Made by a program: the position numbers and the translations under genes. DNA of 64,000 nt from Phycisphaerales bacterium. Lineage in GTDB: Bacteria; Planctomycetota; Phycisphaerae; Phycisphaerales; SM1A02. Each line of letters starts with the position of its first letter. The stretch's first letter is position 1. Under the pieces are notes generated by a model that was given only the letters and a program-made list of their open reading frames with translations, was not told the DNA's origin and ran no database searches. Positions 59,603 through 64,000 of this stretch are shown piece by piece. The stretch is taken from the NCBI GenBank assembly GCA_029246705.1, contig JAQWMQ010000031.1, positions 39,748-103,747 on the forward strand, in the 5' to 3' direction.

Positions 59603-61422
59603 GCCGCACCGCCCTGGTGATCGGAACCATCGTCCTGCTGGCTGCCCTGGATCCGCCAGATCCTCTGGTAGAGCCCGTCCTCCTCGATCAGTTTGTCGTG
59701 GGTACCTTCCTGGGAGATTCGACCCGACTCGATCACGAGGATCCGGTCCGCCTGCTTGAGGGTCGAGAGGCGATGGGCGATCAGGATCGTGGTGTGTCGA
59801 CCGCGTCGTCGGGCGAGAGCCTCGAGGATGTCCGATTCGGTATGGGTGTCGACCGCGCTCAGTGCGTCGTCAAGAACCAGGATCGCGGGGCGCTGGACCA
59901 GGGCCCGTGCGATCGCCACCCGTTGTCGTTGCCCGCCGGACAGGGTCAGCCCACGTTCCCCGACCACCGTCTCGTAGCCCTGGTCGAAACTTCGGATCGA
60001 ATCGTGGATGCATGCCTCCATGGCCGCCGCTTCGATCGAATCGGAACCGATCTCCGGCTGGGTGATCGCGATGTTCTCCCGGATCGATCGTGAATAGAGG
60101 AACGGTTGCTGCATGACCACCGCGATCCGTGCCCGGACGAAGTCCCGCCTCACCTGGTGAAGCGGAATGTCGCCGATCGATATCTCGCCGCCGTCCGGAT
60201 CGTGCAAGCGAAGCAGCAGGTCCACGATGGTGGTCTTCCCGCTGCCGGCAGGCCCGACCAGGGCGACGGTCTCGCCGGCTCGGATCTCGAAGCTCATCCC
60301 GTCGAGGACCGGTAGTTCACCATGGTGCAGCTGCACGTCATCGAACCGGATCGAACCGCCCAGTTCATCCGGGACCAGCGGGTTCTCCGGTTCCGATTCC
60401 AGCGGATTGTCGAGGATCTCGCCGATCCTGCCCACCGCGACCAGGGCCTTGCCCAGTTCGGCGAGGATGCGTCCCGACATGCGCACCGGCCAGAGGAACA
60501 TGCCCACCGCGGAGACGAAGAAGTAGAACGCGCCGACCTCGAGCGAGCCTGCGGTCAGCCACCACAACCCGAAGCCCAGCACCAGTCCCTGCTGCGCGAA
60601 ACAGAGCAGGTCCGACAGTGCCCAGAACCGTGACATCAGCACGTACAGCCGGTTGTCGAGATCGCGGTGGGTGGCGTTGCGCTCGTCGAAACGTGCTTCC
60701 TCGAACGCCTGGCGTGAGAACGACCGGACCACCCTGATCCCGTTGAGGTTCTCGTTCACGGTCGCGGTCAGGCGGCCTTCGGCACGATCCTTCTCGAGGA
60801 AGTTCTCCCGCATCCGCTTGAAGAAGATGAAGCTGAAGAACGAGATGGGCAGGATCAGGATGAAGGAGACCAGAGACATTCGCCAGTCGATCGCGAACAT
60901 GAGCGGAAGCGGCACCAGCACCATCGCCACCGCACGGCCCATCATCATCACCTGTTCGGAGAGAAAGAGAACCACGGTGTCGACATCGGACGTGCATCGC
61001 TGCAGCAGGTCGCCGCTCTCGAGCTTCTCGAGTGACCGGCAGGGGAGTCGTTGCACGTGGTCGTAGATGCGCTTGCGCAGGCTCGCGGCGAGGTTCTGCG
61101 CCGCCTTCGCCGCGAAGCGCTGTCGCAGATGGACGAAGATGCCTGCGGCGACCGCGACGAGCGCGATCGCGGCCCCCGGTATCCAGAGATTTCCACCGAC
61201 CAGTTGACGGCCGCCGAGCAGGTCGATCAGCCCTCGTGACAGGGCGGAAGCCTTCTCCGGGTCGGAACCGATCGCCACGTCGAGCACCGCCTGGGGAATC
61301 AGCGGGACCAGGTAGATCATCAGGGTGCCGATGATCAATGCCCCGAAGGCAAGCAGATAGCGGCCACGCTCCTCCCGGATGAGGCTGCCAATGCGCTGGA
61401 ATTGATCCTGCTTCTCGGCCAT
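59599..61422 (-). CDS. ABC exporter half-transporter with degenerate catalytic site (subunit A)
   Basis: 607 residues, six membrane helices then an ATPase domain. Walker A GPAGSGKT (390-397), Q-loop VVMQQPF, canonical signature LSGGQ (494-498), Walker B ILVLDD with Asp 519 where the catalytic Glu should be, and H-loop LIAHRLST. In the heterodimer, this domain's ATP site with the partner's LSTGQ would be the inactive site, and the partner's site with this LSGGQ the active one. Coupled upstream of subunit B and 40 bases after the small lipoprotein gene, in a likely operon with eno. Confidence 0.93.
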   Translation of the reverse strand: MAEKQDQFQRIGSLIREERGRYLLAFGALIIGTLMIYLVPLIPQAVLDVAIGSDPEKASALSRGLIDLLGGRQLVGGNLWIPGAAIALVAVAAGIFVHLRQRFAAKAAQNLAASLRKRIYDHVQRLPCRSLEKLESGDLLQRCTSDVDTVVLFLSEQVMMMGRAVAMVLVPLPLMFAIDWRMSLVSFILILPISFFSFIFFKRMRENFLEKDRAEGRLTATVNENLNGIRVVRSFSRQAFEEARFDERNATHRDLDNRLYVLMSRFWALSDLLCFAQQGLVLGFGLWWLTAGSLEVGAFYFFVSAVGMFLWPVRMSGRILAELGKALVAVGRIGEILDNPLESEPENPLVPDELGGSIRFDDVQLHHGELPVLDGMSFEIRAGETVALVGPAGSGKTTIVDLLLRLHDPDGGEISIGDIPLHQVRRDFVRARIAVVMQQPFLYSRSIRENIAITQPEIGSDSIEAAAMEACIHDSIRSFDQGYETVVGERGLTLSGGQRQRVAIARALVQRPAILVLDDALSAVDTHTESDILEALARRRGRHTTILIAHRLSTLKQADRILVIESGRISQEGTHDKLIEEDGLYQRIWRIQGSQQDDGSDHQGGAA

Positions 61423-61462
61423 GGCTGGATACGTCGACCGTCATCCGAGGGTCTGCAAGCCG

Positions 61463-63327
<1,865 letters not shown>

Positions 63328-63452
63328 TCACGTCACTCAGTCGCCCCGATCACCAAGGCCGGTCCGGTTCGGGAGGTGGGGGTTCGGTTGGGTACTGGGG
63401 CGTGGTCGGATCAACGGTATTCGTTTGGGCAGACGAAACGCAGCCTCATTGG

Positions 63453-63740
63453 TCATGCGAGGTCCTTCATCATCTGCTGCGTGATTAACTGGGTGGCACC
63501 CCCCGCGGCATGGCTCAGTTCTTCCATTGAAAGTTCATGGTGTCCGTCGGGTGGCACGGGCAGGGTGATGTGCACGGTGTTGTCTGAGTTCTCAACAACC
63601 TTCACGTCTATTTTGTCGGGCATATCAATGCCACGTTCAGCGAGAACAGCCTTGGGGTCAGCCATGAAGCGGGCCTTCAGGGCGTCATCCTTCCAGCAGG
63701 CGGCGAACAGGTCGGCGAGTTGGTTTCGTTGCTCGGTCAT
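63453..63740 (-). CDS. NHLP-leader RiPP precursor peptide 1
   Basis: 95 residues. The start at 63740 has GGAG nine bases upstream; an in-frame start at 63833 would add 31 unrelated residues. Residues 1-81 form a nitrile-hydratase-alpha-like leader: LADLFAACWKDDALKARFM, DPKAVLAERGIDMPD, VKVVENSDNTVHITLPVPP and LSMEELSHAAGG ending in the Gly-Gly cleavage site. The core is the last 14 residues (82-95), starting ATQLITQQMM, with no Cys, two Thr and several Gln. RiPP precursors of this leader class give proteusins, lanthipeptides or azole peptides, depending on the enzymes. The tandem gene upstream has the same leader and a different core. Confidence 0.88.
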   Translation of the reverse strand: MTEQRNQLADLFAACWKDDALKARFMADPKAVLAERGIDMPDKIDVKVVENSDNTVHITLPVPPDGHHELSMEELSHAAGGATQLITQQMMKDLA

Positions 63741-63778
63741 GGTTCGTTGCTCCAAGGGCACAGCGTTCAGGTCATCAG

Positions 63779-64000
63779 TCAGTCTGCACCGATCAGATTC
63801 GCCAAGGCACAACTGACGACACTCTGCTGACATGGACCGACACCACCCGCCACGTTCCTCAACTCCTCATCCGAAAGGTCCTGGTGCCCGCTGGGCGGTG
63901 CCGGCATCGTGATGTGCACGGTGGTGTCGCCATTCTCGACGACGTTCAGGTTCATGCCATCAGGCACGTCCATCCCGTATTCGGCAAGCACCGCCTTGGG
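63779..64000 (-). CDS. NHLP-leader RiPP precursor peptide 2 (5' part cut by right window edge)
   Basis: The last 73 codons or so are visible. They begin PKAVLAEYGMDVPD and continue VVENGDTTVHITMPAPP, then LSDEELRNVAGG, so the leader is the paralogue of precursor 1 and ends in a Gly-Gly site. The core is 20 residues with two Cys at core positions 4 and 11 and Ser at 7 and 10, so thioether (lanthionine or sactionine) or disulfide chemistry is possible. It lies 38 bases upstream of precursor 1 in the same orientation. The remainder of the leader, and any maturation enzymes, are beyond the window. Confidence 0.88.
   Translation of the reverse strand, partial: PKAVLAEYGMDVPDGMNLNVVENGDTTVHITMPAPPSGHQDLSDEELRNVAGGVGPCQQSVVSCALANLIGAD

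Noticed and set aside
57770..61422. ABC exporter as a C39-peptidase RiPP exporter
   Set aside because: Neither protein has the N-terminal C39 peptidase domain or its Cys motif. Both begin directly with membrane helices.

Overview
The window is high-GC, densely coding bacterial DNA. It most likely comes from a Planctomycetota member of the Phycisphaerae/Phycisphaerales type. The evidence is indirect: three secreted proteins end in EF-hand dockerin-like tails (DxNxDGxVDxxDL...FWG), two tandem 'choice-of-anchor B' proteins lie side by side, a large prepilin operon ends in a giant GspK-like protein, and there is an FGE-like/BNR-sialidase/Gfo-Idh-MocA group. No marker gene that fixes the taxonomy is complete here, so this placement is inference.

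Left part (1-9.5 kb): the start of tsf and all of rpsB (minus strand, with a hairpin-bearing leader), a phosphomannomutase/phosphoglucomutase, a TauE/SafE-type permease, a PadR repressor with a membrane protein carrying a HAAS-like prefix, thiS-thiG, a lipoprotein, a secreted Cys-phosphatase with a C-terminal heme motif, and a small heat-shock protein with a clear terminator.

9.5-16 kb: an NhaD-type antiporter with a tandem UspA protein on the minus strand, then a translationally coupled plus-strand operon of an NHL beta-propeller, a His/Met-rich YtkA-like lipoprotein and a di-heme cytochrome c peroxidase.

16-27 kb: envelope and secreted proteins. These are two tandem choice-of-anchor B paralogues and an FG-GAP-like protein (all three with dockerin-like tails), then a coupled sialidase-like lipoprotein, an FGE-like lipoprotein and a Tat-exported oxidoreductase, then a family 2 glycosyltransferase with a 12-bp repeat in its 5' end.

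27-37 kb: ApbE coupled to a P1B-4-type metal ATPase, a divergent PqiA-like protein, a lipoprotein MsrB-MsrA fusion coupled to a DSD1-like PLP enzyme, folE2, tRNA-Leu(UAA), a 6-phosphogluconate dehydrogenase and a stand-alone CoaB.

37-57.6 kb: type IV pilus/type II secretion-like machinery. It holds two PilB/GspE ATPases, PilT, GspF/PilC, six prepilin-like proteins with overlapping or nearly touching genes, and a GspK-like protein of about 2,241 residues.

57.7-64 kb (minus strand): enolase, a small lipoprotein and an asymmetric heterodimeric ABC exporter. Upstream of enolase are two tandem RiPP precursor genes of the nitrile-hydratase-leader (NHLP) type with conserved double-glycine leaders and unrelated short cores. 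The second runs off the right edge. This start of a RiPP locus is the most notable find. Its maturation enzymes, if present, lie outside the window.
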